Shown: positions 45,614 through 57,950, counted from the first letter of the stretch. The stretch is DNA of 64,000 bases from an uncultured Nocardioides sp. (GCF_947488515.1 NZ_CANKZF010000001.1:868001-932000); one strand, 5' to 3'. The notes: generated from the sequence alone by a model not told the origin. Numbers and translations are program-made.

Positions 45614-46659
45614 CGCTGTCCTTCCTCGAGGAGCCGCTCGAGCTCTTCCTCGGTCATGTCCTCGAGCTCCTGCTTGCCGGTGCGACGTGCGTCGACCTCG
45701 ACCGGTTGCTCGAAGTACTCCTCGTAGGTGTCACCGTTGGACGTGGACTTGTAGTCGTCGAAGTTCTCGTCCCACTCCTCGGCCTGCTCCTCGGTGATCC
45801 CATCCTCCTCGTGCATGTCGAACGGGTCGTCCTGCCACGGCCAGCGCCACGCGTCCTGGTCGTCGATGGCCTCGAACTGGCGGGCGTGCCGCATCTCGTG
45901 GGCGACGGTGTTGAGGATGAACGGGTCGTCGAGGATGCCCTCGTTGAGCGCGATCTCCGAGCCGCCGCCGCGCGCCTGGCCCCAGAGGTCCCACGTCTCG
46001 GGCTCCCAGGTGATGGTCGGGGTCGGGATTCCGGCCTCGGCCGCCTGCTCCTCGATCATCTCCTCGACCACCGCGCGCCGCTCGGCGTCGGTCATCGAGG
46101 CCCACCTCTCGGCGACCTCCGGGTCGGCGACGCCGTAGTCGTCGACGGAGTCCACGTGGCCCGGAGGTACGCCGCCCGCGATGGTCGCGTCGGCGGCGGC
46201 CGCCCGGCCGAGGATGGTGGAGACGTCGTCGGCCAGCGCCTGGGCGGTCTGCTGGCGGATGCGGGACCACTCGTCGGCCTCGTAGCGGTTCGGGAAGGTC
46301 GGCGGGTCGCTGACGTCGCTGACCATGCCGTCCGTGCTGATCGAGAAGTCCTTGGCGCGGGCCTCCCCCTCGACCTCGGTGACCAGGCGCTCGACCTCGG
46401 CCACGATGGTCTCGGCGTCGTAGAGGGCGCGCTGCATCTGGCGCTTGCCGTCGATGTGACGGTCGAGCTGCTTGACCAGCAGCGTGCGGCGCGCGACGGC
46501 GAACGTCACGGCCAGCCCGGTCCACGACTCGGGCACGCCCTGCGTCTCGAGCTGGTCGCGGGCGCCCTCGAGGGCGTCGAGGTCCTTCTTGAGGCTGTCG
46601 CCGGCGGTGCCGAGCGGCTCGGACTGCCAGCGCTTCGCGTCGCCGTAGGTGATGGTCAT
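45610..46659 (-). CDS. Putative T7SS-secreted HExxH metallopeptidase effector
   Basis: 349 residues, no signal peptide. Residues 1-100 resemble the T7SS/WXG100-type helical domain (SLKKDLDALEGARDQLETQG then PESWTGLAVTFAVARRTLLVKQL). The C-terminal half carries HEMRH at 254-258, exactly the zinc-binding HExxH motif, and downstream PVEVDAR (319-325), where E321 could be the third ligand, as in many short metallopeptidase toxins (HE..HA.Q...P.E.DA pattern). It starts one nt after a WXG100-like gene stop. Enzyme activity and secretion are inferred; no partner secretion machine is in the window. Confidence 0.62.
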   Translation of the reverse strand: MTITYGDAKRWQSEPLGTAGDSLKKDLDALEGARDQLETQGVPESWTGLAVTFAVARRTLLVKQLDRHIDGKRQMQRALYDAETIVAEVERLVTEVEGEARAKDFSISTDGMVSDVSDPPTFPNRYEADEWSRIRQQTAQALADDVSTILGRAAAADATIAGGVPPGHVDSVDDYGVADPEVAERWASMTDAERRAVVEEMIEEQAAEAGIPTPTITWEPETWDLWGQARGGGSEIALNEGILDDPFILNTVAHEMRHARQFEAIDDQDAWRWPWQDDPFDMHEEDGITEEQAEEWDENFDDYKSTSNGDTYEEYFEQPVEVDARRTGKQELEDMTEEELERLLEEGQR

Positions 46660-46961
46660 CAGCCACCGCCCAGCAGGCCGCCGAACAGGCCACCCGTGGT
46701 CTGGTCGACCGAGCGGTAGTCCTCACCGGCGGCTGCGAGGTCGGCGCCGAAGTCGTCGGCCGCCGTCACCCACGCGGCGACCTCGTCGTCCCAGCTCGTG
46801 CCGAGCTCACGCAGGTGGTCGACCGAGGAGGCACCCGGGACTCCGCCGCCTGCCCAGGTCAGCGCGTCGGCGGACCCGTGTCCCTTGGCGTCGGCCGCCG
46901 CGCCCTGCGCGGCATTGGCGGCGTCCTGCAACGCCGCGAAGCCGACCTGCAGCTGCGACAT
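46659..46961 (-). CDS. WXG100/ESX-like small secreted protein
   Basis: 100 residues, helical, without signal peptide: QLQVGFAALQDAANAAQGAAADAKGHG, a centre rich in Gly/Ala with the Trp of WAGGG, then SWDDEVAAWVTAADDFGADLAAAGEDYRSVD and a Gly-rich tail. It fits the helix-turn-helix pattern of ESX/WXG100 partners; the Trp-x-Gly signature is not exact. First gene of the insert after prfB, with the metallopeptidase gene overlapping its stop by 1 nt (TGATG). Probably the partner or chaperone of the effector. Confidence 0.68.
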   Translation of the reverse strand: MSQLQVGFAALQDAANAAQGAAADAKGHGSADALTWAGGGVPGASSVDHLRELGTSWDDEVAAWVTAADDFGADLAAAGEDYRSVDQTTGGLFGGLLGGG

Positions 46962-47026
46962 GTGTCCCCCCGGTGGTCAGCGTGTCAGTGACTGACGTCT
47001 ACCCCGGGTGGCGGCTGCGAAACACC

Positions 47027-48142
47027 TCAGGCGTCGACCTTGTCCGCACCCCGGCGCCAGCGGATGCCCGCCTCCATGAAGTCGTCGAGGTCGCCGTCGA
47101 ACACAGCGCTGGGGTTGCCGGACTCGTGGCCGGTCCGCAGGTCCTTGACGACCTGGTAGGGGTTGAGGACGTAGTTGCGCATCTGGTCGCCCCAGCTCGC
47201 CTGGACGTCGCCCTTGAGGTCCTTCTTGAGCGCGGCCTCCTCGGCCTTCTTGCGGGCGAGGAGCTTGGCCTTGAGGACGACCATGGCGGAGGCCTTGTTC
47301 TGCAGCTGCGACTTCTCATTCTGGCAGGACACGACGATGCCGGTGGGGATGTGCGTCAGGCGCACGGCGGAGTCGGTGGTGTTGACCGACTGGCCGCCGG
47401 GACCGCCGGAGCGGAAGACGTCGGTGCGGATCTCGTTCTCGTCGACCTCGATCTCGTCGGTCTGCTCGAGCATGGGCACCACCTCGACGGCGGCGAAGGA
47501 GGTCTGGCGGCGGCCCTGGTTGTCGAAGGGGCTGATCCGCACCAGGCGGTGGGTGCCCGCCTCGACGGAGAGGGTGCCGTAGGCGTAGGGCGCGTGGATG
47601 GCGAACTCGGCGGACTTGATGCCCGCCTCCTCGGCGTAGGACACCTCGTAGACCTCGACGCCGTACTTGTGCTGCTCGGCCCAGCGCGTGTACATCCGCA
47701 TCAGCATCTCGGCGAAGTCGGCGGCGTCGACGCCACCGGCGCCCGAGCGGATCGTCACGATCGCCTCGCGCTCGTCGTACTCACCGGCCAGCAGGGTGCG
47801 GATCTCGAGCGACTCGACGGACTTCTTGATGCGACCGAGCTCGGCCTCGGAGTCGGCGAGCGTGTCGGCATCGCCCTCCTCCTGGGCCATCTCGACCATG
47901 AGGGCGAGGTCCTCGATGCGGGTCTCGAGGCCCTCGAAGCGGTCGAGCTCGCCCTGGAGGGCGGAGAGACGTCCGGTGATGCGGGTGGCGCTCGCCACGT
48001 CGTCCCACAGGTCGGGGGCCGCGACCTGCTCGCCCAGGTCGGCGATCTCCCCGCGCATGCGCTCGAGGTTGAGGACCTGACCGACCGTCTTCATGGTCGC
48101 CCGGAGCTGCTTGATCTCTACGTCGAAGTCGATGCCTGCCAC
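47027..48142 (-). CDS. prfB: Peptide chain release factor 2
   Basis: 371-residue class-I release factor. RF2 recognition loop SPF ([10 protein letters not shown]) and catalytic GGQ in [22 protein letters not shown] 48142 gives the normal length; there is no in-frame TGA near the N-terminus, so the +1 programmed frameshift of enterobacterial prfB is absent. It reads stop codons UGA and UAA. In many actinobacteria prfB precedes ftsE directly; here an insert separates them. Confidence 0.97.
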   Translation of the reverse strand: MAGIDFDVEIKQLRATMKTVGQVLNLERMRGEIADLGEQVAAPDLWDDVASATRITGRLSALQGELDRFEGLETRIEDLALMVEMAQEEGDADTLADSEAELGRIKKSVESLEIRTLLAGEYDEREAIVTIRSGAGGVDAADFAEMLMRMYTRWAEQHKYGVEVYEVSYAEEAGIKSAEFAIHAPYAYGTLSVEAGTHRLVRISPFDNQGRRQTSFAAVEVVPMLEQTDEIEVDENEIRTDVFRSGGPGGQSVNTTDSAVRLTHIPTGIVVSCQNEKSQLQNKASAMVVLKAKLLARKKAEEAALKKDLKGDVQASWGDQMRNYVLNPYQVVKDLRTGHESGNPSAVFDGDLDDFMEAGIRWRRGADKVDA

Positions 48143-48201
48143 AAGGAGCAACAGTACGGCGCACGCGGGAAGGGTGTCGAAAGCAGCGGGCGGACAAGCA
48201 G

Positions 48202-48250
48202 CAGCGGCGAGCACTCCCGGCCTGTGATTCCGGTCGTGCCCGCCGCTGCG
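48202..48250 (-). terminator. Hairpin between the secreted-protein gene and prfB
   Basis: GCAGCGGCG-a-GCAC pairs with GTGC-c-CGCCGCTGC, a 14-bp stem with one mismatch and a 21-nt loop, 13 nt after the stop of the secreted-protein gene and upstream of prfB. Acts as the end of the former's transcript or as a separator; no T-run. Confidence 0.65.
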
Positions 48251-48263
48251 GATCGGGTGCGCG

Positions 48264-49046
48264 TCAGCGCGTGCAGAGCACCTCGGGCGACGCGACGGCG
48301 GCGACGGCGGCCGGGGTCGTGGAGGTGGAGAGGTCGACCTTGAGGCGGAAGACGTCCGAGACGTCGAGGACCTCGTCGACGATCACCGTGCCGACCGCCA
48401 GCGGGTGCGTGGCCAGGACGGCGCCGTCGGCGCTGACGGTCACGGCGCCGCTCGAGCCGGTGGCCGAGCTGTCGGTGAGGGCGTACGTCGCCCGCAGGTC
48501 GGTGCACTTGCGACCGAGGGTGTACTCCACCGACGACGGCGTGCCCGAGGTCGTGGTCGCCAGGCTCTGGCCGAAGTACTCGGCGCCGATGATGACGCCG
48601 TCAGGCTCGACGTTCACGCGGGGGCCGCTGAGCCGGTAGACCAGCTTCTCCCACTTGTAGACCTCGACGGCCAGGGCCTTGCTGTAGCCCTTCTTGAGGC
48701 CCTTCGAGGCCGGCTTGAGGACGCGGTACTCGCGCGGGCCCTGGGTCGAAGGCTTGTCCTTGAGGACGTAGGTGCCGTTCTTCTTGATCTTGGCGTTGCC
48801 CGTGGACTTCCACGACTTCTTGTTGCCCACGCGCTGCTGCAGGACGACCTTCTCGCCGGCGGCCTTGGGCGTGACGCGCCCCTTGACCTTGACGGTGTCC
48901 TCCTTGGCGACGGCGACCTCGAGGTTGGCCTTGGCGGTGACCTTGTAGGTCTGGGCCTTCGCGGGCGCGGCCTGCGTCGGCGCGGTGAGTGCCAGCGAGC
49001 CGGCGGTGAGGGCCACGGTGGCGGCGAGTGCGGTGATGCGGTTCAT
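48264..49046 (-). CDS. Secreted protein of unknown function
   Basis: 260 residues with a clear signal peptide ([25 protein letters not shown], cleavage near residue 27). The mature part has Lys/Val-rich beta-type repeats ([49 protein letters not shown]) resembling an Ig-like or bacterial surface beta domain, then a Cys-containing C-terminal part ([18 protein letters not shown]). No membrane anchor or sortase motif. ATG 49046, lying between treZ and prfB. No enzymatic motif found. Confidence 0.85.
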   Translation of the reverse strand: MNRITALAATVALTAGSLALTAPTQAAPAKAQTYKVTAKANLEVAVAKEDTVKVKGRVTPKAAGEKVVLQQRVGNKKSWKSTGNAKIKKNGTYVLKDKPSTQGPREYRVLKPASKGLKKGYSKALAVEVYKWEKLVYRLSGPRVNVEPDGVIIGAEYFGQSLATTTSGTPSSVEYTLGRKCTDLRATYALTDSSATGSSGAVTVSADGAVLATHPLAVGTVIVDEVLDVSDVFRLKVDLSTSTTPAAVAAVASPEVLCTR

Positions 49047-49105
49047 GGTTCTGTCCCCGTCGTGTGGGCCCGGATGCGGGCCGTTCACGAGGGAGACGCC
49101 GCCGG

Positions 49106-50872
49106 TCACGAGAAAGTTGTGACCGGTCCGAGAAGAGTTCCGGCGTGTGCCGGCACCGACAGCACCCCGTCGCGTACGTCGACCCCGGCAGGGGTCTCGA
49201 AGAGCACCTCGCGCTCCCCCACCTCGGTCGTCGCGGCCGTGTCGCCGGCGTTGACGACGACGAGCAGGTCGCCGCGGCGCATGGTGAACAGCCGGCCCTC
49301 GACGGCGCACGAGACCGAGCCGAAGGCCGGGTCCGTCAGCTGCGGCAGCTCGCGGCGCAGCCGGCCGAGTCGCCGGTAGCACTCCAGCACCACCGCGTGG
49401 CGACCACCGGACCGCTCGTCCCAGTCCAGCTTCGAGCGGCGGAACGTCTCGGGGTCCTGGGGGTCGGGGACCTCGTCCGGGTCCCAGCCCATCAGCTCGA
49501 ACTCGGTGATGCGCCCCGCGGCGGTGGCCTTGCCCAGCTCGGGCTCCGGGTGGGAGGTGAAGAACTGGAAGGGGGTCGACGCGGCCCACTCCTCGCCCAT
49601 GAACAGCATCGGGGTGAACGGCCCGGCCAGGGTCAGCAGCGCGGCGCAGGCGAGCTGGTCGTCGTCGAGGTGCTCGGCGAGCCGGTCGCCGCGGGCGCGG
49701 TTGCCGACCTGGTCGTGGTTCTGGTTGGCCACCACGAGCCGCCACGTCGGCATCTTCTCGGTGTCGACGGGCACGCCGTGGTCGCGGTCGCGGAAGGACG
49801 AGAAGGTCCCGTCGTGGAAGAAGCCGCGCTCGCAGACCTTCGCCAGCGCCTCGAGCGGCTCGAAGTCGGCGTAGTAGCCGGTGGTCTCGCCGCTCAGGGC
49901 GACGTGCACGGCGTGGTGGAAGTCATCGCTCCACTGCGCGTCGAGGCCGTAGCCGCCGGCCTCGCGCGGGCGCACGAGCAGGGTGTCGTTGAGGTCGGAC
50001 TCGGCGATGAGGGTGAGCGGGCGGCGCAGGTGCGCGGACAGCGCGGCGGTCTCGACCGCCATCTCCTCGAGGAGGTGGACCTCGGAGGTGTCGCTCAGGG
50101 CGTGCACGGCGTCGAGACGCAGGGCGTCGACGTGGTAGTCCTCGAACCACATCCGCACGTTGTCGAGGATGTAGCGCCGAACCTCGGCCGACCCCTCGCC
50201 GTCGAGGTTGACCAGGTCGCCCCACGTGTTGCGGCCGTCCTTCAGGTAGGGGCCGAAGAGCGAGAGGTAGTTGCCCGACGGGCCGAGGTGGTTGTGGACC
50301 ACGTCCTGGACCACCCCGAGCCCCTTCGCGTGGCACGCGTCGACGAAGCGGCGGTAGGCGTCGGGGCCGCCGTACTGCTCGTGGACGGCGAACCAGGCGA
50401 CGCCGTCGTAGCCCCAGTTGTGGGTGCCGTTGAAGGAGTTCACCGGGAGCAGCTCGACGAGGTCGACGCCGAGGTCGACGAGGTGGTCGAGCCGCTCGAC
50501 GGCGGAGTCGAGGGTGCCGTCCGGGGTGAAGGTGCCGATGTGCAGCTCGTAGACGACCGACCCCGCCAGCTGGCGGCCGGTCCAGGCGGCGTCGCCCCAC
50601 TGGTACGTCGTCCGGTCCCGCCGCGAGAGCCCGTGCACGCCGCCGGGCTGCCGGCGCGAGCGCGGGTCGGGGCGCGGGTCGGGGTCGTCGTCGACGAGGT
50701 AGCCGTAGTCGACCGACTCGTCCGTCGGCACCGGTCCTGCCGGCGCCCACCAGCCGTCGGCGTCACGGGTCATCTCCACGACGCTCTGACCATCGGGGGT
50801 GCTCACGCTCAGCCGCACCCGCTGCGGGCGCGGCGCCCAGACGTCGAAGGGTCCCCGAGAGGGCGTGGTCAT
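49106..50872 (-). CDS. treZ: Malto-oligosyltrehalose trehalohydrolase
   Basis: 588-residue GH13 enzyme releasing trehalose from maltooligosyl trehalose. GH13 motifs: Asp nucleophile in [12 protein letters not shown], acid/base Glu in LIAESDLND, and [11 protein letters not shown]. An N-terminal early-set domain precedes the barrel. ATG 50872, 12 nt after the treY stop, so it is co-transcribed. With treX and treY it turns glycogen or maltodextrin into trehalose, a compatible solute. Confidence 0.96.
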   Translation of the reverse strand: MTTPSRGPFDVWAPRPQRVRLSVSTPDGQSVVEMTRDADGWWAPAGPVPTDESVDYGYLVDDDPDPRPDPRSRRQPGGVHGLSRRDRTTYQWGDAAWTGRQLAGSVVYELHIGTFTPDGTLDSAVERLDHLVDLGVDLVELLPVNSFNGTHNWGYDGVAWFAVHEQYGGPDAYRRFVDACHAKGLGVVQDVVHNHLGPSGNYLSLFGPYLKDGRNTWGDLVNLDGEGSAEVRRYILDNVRMWFEDYHVDALRLDAVHALSDTSEVHLLEEMAVETAALSAHLRRPLTLIAESDLNDTLLVRPREAGGYGLDAQWSDDFHHAVHVALSGETTGYYADFEPLEALAKVCERGFFHDGTFSSFRDRDHGVPVDTEKMPTWRLVVANQNHDQVGNRARGDRLAEHLDDDQLACAALLTLAGPFTPMLFMGEEWAASTPFQFFTSHPEPELGKATAAGRITEFELMGWDPDEVPDPQDPETFRRSKLDWDERSGGRHAVVLECYRRLGRLRRELPQLTDPAFGSVSCAVEGRLFTMRRGDLLVVVNAGDTAATTEVGEREVLFETPAGVDVRDGVLSVPAHAGTLLGPVTTFS

Positions 50873-50884
50873 GTCAGTCCTTCC

Positions 50885-53214
50885 TCAGTCCTTCTTGACC
50901 AGCAGGGCGACGGGGTGGACGGCGAGCAGGGTGGCGAGCCGGCCGTCGGTGTCGAGGCCGGTGAGCACGTCGTGCCACCGACCCTCGGGCAGGTCGAGGG
51001 CGGTGTCGTTCCAGCCGCCGGCCGCGGCGAGCCCCACGGGGAGGCGGGTGGCGACGGCGATCGCACCACCGCGGTCGAAGGCGACCGCGTGCGCCGCGGC
51101 GGACCCGGAGGCGGTCACCGGCGCGTAGCCGGTGAACAGGTCCGGCCGCTCGCGCCGGAGGGTCAGGGCGGTGCAGGTGACGTGCAGCTTGGTCGCCGCG
51201 TCGTCCTCGGCGGTGCCGGCGAGCACCGCGGCGCGGTGGTCGAAGTCGACGGGACGGCGGTTGTCCGGGTCGACCAGCGACGTCTCCCAGAGCTCGCTGC
51301 CCTGGTAGACGTCGGGCACGCCCGGCATCGTGATCGCGAGCAGCTTGGCCACGAGCGAGTTGGCCTGGGCGGGCTCGTCGATCCGCGCGGCGAGGTCGAC
51401 CAGCACGGCGCGCACGTCTTCGGAGTCGAAGACCGCGTCGACCGCGGCGTGCACCTGCGACTCGTACGCCTCGTCGGGCTCGGTCCACGTCGTCCGGTCG
51501 CCGGCCTCCCGCATCGCCTTCTCGGCGTAGCCGTGCAGCCGGTCCCGGAGGTCGGGCAGGTGGTCGGGCGTCCAGGCGCCGAGCACGGCCTGCCACAGCA
51601 GCGAGCCGAAGCCCTCGTCGGGGACGGGTGCGAGGCGGAGCAGCTCGTCGAGCGCCCGCTCCCAGTGGCCGGGCTCCTCGGCGAGCACGGTGATCCGGGC
51701 GCGGACGTCCTCGCCGCGCTTGGTGTCGTGCGTGGAGAGCGTCACCATCGCGTCGGGCCAGTCGCGCTGGCGCGCGGCCATCGCCTCGTGCCAGTCGTCG
51801 ACGCCGATCGCGAAGATCGACGGGTCGCCGCCGACCTCGTTGAGCGACGTCAGCCGCGACCAGCGGTAGAACGAGCAGTCCTCGACGCCCTTGGCCATGA
51901 CCATGCCAGAGGTCTGCTGGAGGCGCCGGGCCGGCTGGCTCCACTCGTCGTGCAGCAGCGGTTCGAGGACGTCGTACGTCGCGGCGAGGTCGGGGCGCTG
52001 CTCCCGCGCCCGGGCGAAGGCCTGGTCGAGGTGGTCGCGGCCCCCGGGCAGGTAGGAGCGGTAGACGGGGAAGCAGGCGAGCAGCTCGCCGATCGCGTCG
52101 GCGACGGCGTCCTCGTCGGCGCCCTCCCCCGCCTCGTCCTGCTTCGCGTGCAGCGCACGCTCCACCTCGCGGGTGATGCGGAGGACCTCGGAGTGGAGGA
52201 TGCCGTCGGCGACGGCACGCTTGTTGTCGTGGACCATCTGCTCCCAGTCCACCGTCGTGCCGCGCAGCCGGTCCTCGATCGCGGTCAGCGGCGCCTCGCC
52301 GGCCGGGTCGGTGAGCACCCGGTCGATGAGCGCGAGCGCGTCGTAGCCGGTGGTGCCGTCAGTGGCCCAGTCGGCGGGCAGGTGCTCGCCGGGCTCGAGG
52401 ATCTTCTCGACGAGGACATAGGCGCCGCCGGTGAGCGCGGCGAGGTCGTCGAGGTAGCGCTTGGGGTCCCGCAGGCCGTCGGGATGGTCGACCCGCAGCC
52501 CGTCGACGAGACCCTCGTCGAACCACCGCTTGACCTCGACGTGGGTCTCGGCGAAGACCTCGGGGTCCTCGACGCGCACGGCGGCGAGGGTGTTGACGGC
52601 GAAGAAGCGGCGGTAGTTGAGGTCCTCGTCGGCCGCACGCCAGTTGACCAGCTCGTAGTGCTGCTCCTCCAGCGTGGAGGTGCCGGGAGCGAGCGGGAAG
52701 CGCTGGTCGTGGTAGCGGACCTCCCCCTCCCCCTTTCCGGATCGAACGACGCGGATCGCGCCCTCGTCGTCGTCACCGATGACCGGGATCACGATGCGGC
52801 CGTCGCCGGCCGCCCAGTCGACGTCGAAGGCCGACGCGTGCTCGGACTCGCGGCCCAGCTTGAGGACGTCCCACCACCACGGGTCCTCCGAGGGGGTGGC
52901 CACGCCGACGTGGTTGGGCACGATGTCGACCAGCACGCCCATCCCGAGGCGCCGCGCCTCGGCCGACAGCGCGGCCAGGCCCTCCTCGCCGCCCCGCTCG
53001 GGGTCGACGTGGTCGAAGGCGACGACGTCGTAGCCGTGGGTGCTGCCGGGCTCGGAGGCCAGCAGCGGCGAGAGGTAGACCCAGTCCACCCCGAGGTCGT
53101 GCAGGTAGGGCAGCACCTGCACGGCGTCGTGGAGCGTGAAGTCGGGGCTGACCTGCAGGCGATAGGTGCTGCGCGGCGTACGACGCTCGGGCCGGGCGGG
53201 TGGGTGCGCGTCGG

Positions 53215-53218
<4 letters not shown>
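50885..53218 (-). CDS. treY: Malto-oligosyltrehalose synthase
   Basis: 777-residue GH13-related enzyme that turns the reducing end of a maltodextrin into an alpha-1,1 trehalose unit. Motifs: PRSTYRLQVSPDFTLHDAVQVLPYLHDLGVDWVYLSPLL, VDGLRVDHPDGL (nucleophile Asp), YVLVEKILEPGE (Glu), STHDTKRGEDVRAR. The long insertion rich in Asp/Glu in the middle is normal for TreY. GTG 53218 overlaps the treX stop by 4 nt. Confidence 0.96.
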
Positions 53219-55395
<2,177 letters not shown>

Positions 55396-55482
55396 GGCTT
55401 GAAACTACCGGCGACCTGCCGCGAGTCCCGCCACGGACCATCTGATGGGGTGGGCAGCGTGACGGCCGTTACGCGGCCCCGG

Positions 55483-55920
55483 TCACGGCACCACCGTCAC
55501 CGCGGCCGTGCTGCTCGCGCCGACCGTCGGGCTGCTCGGTGAGCCGGGGATGGTGAGCGGCAGGTCGAGCGGCGCGCTCAGCCGGACCGTGACGGAGCGG
55601 CCGACCGGGTCGACGCGCACGCCGACGTCGATGCCGGGGTACGTCGAGCCGGCGCCGGCGCGGGCGAGGTAGTCGCGCACCGCGGCCTCGACCGCGGCCT
55701 CCTGCTGGGTGAGGCGCTCGCCGTCGAGGCCCTGCTCGTAGATGCCGGCGGACCCGAGGTCGGCGCCGTAGAGAGCCGCACCGTCGGCGAGGTTGTCGAG
55801 GCCCTGCCGCTGGAGGTAGGCGGCCGACGCGTCGATCACGACCACGATGGCCATCAGCAGGATGCTCGCGAACCCGATGATCAGCAGCGTCACCTGTCCC
55901 TCCTCGTCGCGGCACCTCAT
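55483..55920 (-). CDS. TadG-like pilus/pseudopilin protein
   Basis: 145 residues. N-terminal CRDEEGQVTLLIIGFASILLMAIVVVIDASAAYLQRQGLDNLADGAALYGAD is the TadG/TadE-like hydrophobic helix that follows the cleavage-type EGQ motif, then a short periplasmic/extracellular part. ATG 55920 overlaps the preceding gene by 4 nt. Probable minor pilin of the Tad pilus; TadG-like proteins are often much longer, so this is a short version. Confidence 0.85.
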   Translation of the reverse strand: MRCRDEEGQVTLLIIGFASILLMAIVVVIDASAAYLQRQGLDNLADGAALYGADLGSAGIYEQGLDGERLTQQEAAVEAAVRDYLARAGAGSTYPGIDVGVRVDPVGRSVTVRLSAPLDLPLTIPGSPSSPTVGASSTAAVTVVP

Positions 55921-56399
55921 CGCTCGCCGTCCTGGCCGTCGTCGGACCCGCTCTCGACGTACTGCCCGATCGGGACCGTGTGGGTCGCGTCGAGCGAGAA
56001 GACCGCGGCGCCCTCGCCGAGGATCGCCGGGAAGAACGGCAGCTCCACCCCGGAGTCGACGCGGACCGTGATGACCGACGTGCCGACGTGGCAGCTGCCC
56101 GCGGGGGCGTCGCACGTGACGCGCACCCGGGCGCGCTGGCCCGGTGTGCCCTGGTCGGCCAGCACCTGGCGTACGACGGCGTCGGCGCGGGCCGATCCCG
56201 TGGCGTCGTCCGGCGCCAGGGCGTAGGCCCGCCCGGCAGCGCGGGCGGCGGCGCTGGTGGCGAACGCCCCCTGCTGCACCTCGAAGACCGAGATGACGAT
56301 CCAGACGAGCGGGACCAGCAGGATGATCGCGAGCCAGGTGAGCTCGACGAGGGCGGAGCCCTGCTCGTCTCGCCGCGCGCACAGTCGCGTCCGGGTCAC
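55917..56399 (-). CDS. TadE-family pilus protein (1)
   Basis: 160 residues. DEQGSALVELTWLAIILLVPLVWIVISVFEVQQGAFATSAAARAAGRAYALA is the TadE-type pattern of a prepilin-like cleavage site, single membrane helix and Ala-rich helix. The rest is extracytoplasmic, with two Cys (VTCDAPAGSCH) that could pair. GTG 56399, overlapping its neighbour by 4 nt. Minor pilin of the Tad system. Confidence 0.87.
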   Translation of the reverse strand: MTRTRLCARRDEQGSALVELTWLAIILLVPLVWIVISVFEVQQGAFATSAAARAAGRAYALAPDDATGSARADAVVRQVLADQGTPGQRARVRVTCDAPAGSCHVGTSVITVRVDSGVELPFFPAILGEGAAVFSLDATHTVPIGQYVESGSDDGQDGER

Positions 56400-56791
56400 G
56401 GTGGTGCCACTTCGGCGATGGCGTGGCCCGAGACGCGGACGGGCACGCCTGCCCCTCCGAAGCCGAGCAGGCCCACGTCGGCGGTCACGACGGCCTCGTA
56501 GCCCGGGGCTCCCCCGACGAGGGCCGGGCGGACGGTCACCGTGCGGACGAAGTCCGCGGACAGGGCACCGCTGACCAGCTCCTGCACCTTGGCCCGGCCG
56601 GCGGGGGCCGACGAGCCGGCGACCGCTGCGTGGCGGGCGCCCTCCGCTGCGGCGGAGGCGAGGGTGTTGCGCACGTGGAGGACCAGCGCGAGCTGCAGGA
56701 TGCCGATGACCAGCGGGAGGAGGACGAGCAGGACGAGGACGAAGTCGACGACCGCAGCCCCGCGTTCGCTGGTGCGGGCCCGGCGAGGCAC
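56396..56791 (-). CDS. TadE-family pilus protein (2)
   Basis: 131 residues. TSERGAAVVDFVLVLLVLLPLVIGILQLALVLHVRNTLASAAAEGARHAAVAG is the TadE hallmark: prepilin-like cleavage site, one helix, then an Ala-rich amphipathic helix. A GTG at 56791 was chosen so the cleavage site lies near the N-terminus; longer readings in frame would overlap the pilin gene. Its stop overlaps the next TadE by 4 nt. Confidence 0.86.
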   Translation of the reverse strand: MPRRARTSERGAAVVDFVLVLLVLLPLVIGILQLALVLHVRNTLASAAAEGARHAAVAGSSAPAGRAKVQELVSGALSADFVRTVTVRPALVGGAPGYEAVVTADVGLLGFGGAGVPVRVSGHAIAEVAPP

Positions 56792-56798
56792 CGGGACC

Positions 56799-56984
56799 CT
56801 AGCCGCTGACCATCGCGAAGGCCCGTGCCAGCAGGGCACGCAGCTCGTCGCTGACGAACGGCGTCAGCGCGGCCACGACGATGGCGGTCATCAGCGTGAC
56901 CATCACCCAACCGGGCACGTCGCCACGGTCGTCACGAGGTCGTGTCGTGAGGTGGACGAGGAGTCCCGAGACGGACGGATGCAT
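56799..56984 (-). CDS. Flp-type pilin-like small protein
   Basis: 61 residues: polar N-terminal part (residues 1-24, ending RGDVPGW), then a hydrophobic helix VMVTLMTAIVVAALTPFV and an amphipathic helix ELRALLARAFAMV. The size and helix position are as expected for an Flp pilin or a pilin-like subunit, although the usual Glu/Tyr after the cleavage site is absent. Encoded between tadC and the TadE genes, the standard pilin position. ATG 56984. Confidence 0.7.
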   Translation of the reverse strand: MHPSVSGLLVHLTTRPRDDRGDVPGWVMVTLMTAIVVAALTPFVSDELRALLARAFAMVSG

Positions 56985-57008
56985 GGCGTGTCCTTTCGTT
57001 GAGAGGCG

Positions 57009-57950
57009 TCATGGGGTGGTGAGCCGCAGGCCCAGCACCCCGGGGTAGAAGGCGAACAGGATCGTCACCGGCAGCACGAAGAACACGACGGGCGCCATCA
57101 TCGCGATCTCCTTGCGGGCGGCGGTCTCGATGAGCAGGCGCCGACCTGCTTCCCGTACGTCGGCGGCCTGGGCGTGGAGGACGTCGGCCAGCGGGGTGCC
57201 GCGCTCCATCGCCACGGTGATGCCGGTGGCGAACCGGGCCACGATCGGCAGCCCGGTGGAGCGGGCGAGCGACTCGAAGGCGGCCCCGACGGGCTCGCCC
57301 GTGCGGATCCGGGCGAGCACCTGCGCGAGGTCGTCGGAGAGCGCGCCGTGGCTGCGGCGTACGACGCGGTCGAGCGCCGACACCGGGCTCTCACCGGCGG
57401 CGACCGACAGCGCCAGCAGCTCGGCGACCGTCGGGAACTCGACGAGGACCTGGCGCTCGCGGTCCTTGACCTGGGTGCTGAGCCGGTTGTCGCGGAGGAA
57501 GACGCCGCACACGAAGCCGAGCGCGCAGAAGACCGCGCCGGTGCCGACGCTCCCGACGCCACCGAGCGCGCGCAGCAGGACGACGGCGGCGGCGGCCGCG
57601 AATCCCACCAGCCCCCAGACGACCTGCTCGATCCGGAAGTCCTGGACGGTGCGGTCGAGGCCGGCGCGCTGGAGCCGACGGCTTACGGACGCGGTGCCGC
57701 CGAGCACCCGCTCGACCAGGTCGGCGGCCCGGCGCAGCGGCGGACCGAAGATCCCCGCGACGGCCGAGGTGGGCGCGGGCGTCAGCGGTCGCAGCAGCCC
57801 GCCCTCGTCGAGGCGGGGCACGTCGCGGAGGTAGGGCAGCACCCGGACCGACAGCTGCGGCCGGCGCAGCACCGCGATCCGCAGGCCGACGAGGAGCAGA
57901 CCCACGCCGGCGACGGCGCCGAGGAGCGCACCCCACACCGTGGTGCTCAC
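57009..57950 (-). CDS. tadC: TadC, pilus assembly membrane protein
   Basis: 313 residues, T2SSF-type with transmembrane helices at N-terminus, centre and C-terminus. VLVEFPTVAELLALSVAAGESPVSALDRVVRRSHGALSDDLAQVLARIRTGEPVGAAFESLARSTGLPIVARFATGITVAMERGTPLADVLHAQAADVREAGRRLLIETAARKEIAMMAPVVFFVLPVTILFAFYPG is the family core, quoted here only as its pieces' order: VEFPTVAELL, GEPVGAAFESLARSTGLPI, ARKEIAMMAPVVFFVLP. GTG 57950 overlaps the tadB stop by 4 nt. Confidence 0.92.
   Translation of the reverse strand: MSTTVWGALLGAVAGVGLLLVGLRIAVLRRPQLSVRVLPYLRDVPRLDEGGLLRPLTPAPTSAVAGIFGPPLRRAADLVERVLGGTASVSRRLQRAGLDRTVQDFRIEQVVWGLVGFAAAAAVVLLRALGGVGSVGTGAVFCALGFVCGVFLRDNRLSTQVKDRERQVLVEFPTVAELLALSVAAGESPVSALDRVVRRSHGALSDDLAQVLARIRTGEPVGAAFESLARSTGLPIVARFATGITVAMERGTPLADVLHAQAADVREAGRRLLIETAARKEIAMMAPVVFFVLPVTILFAFYPGVLGLRLTTP

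Noticed and set aside
47027..48142. Programmed frameshift in prfB
   Set aside because: The N-terminal reading frame is continuous; no in-frame TGA with a slippery CTT was found.
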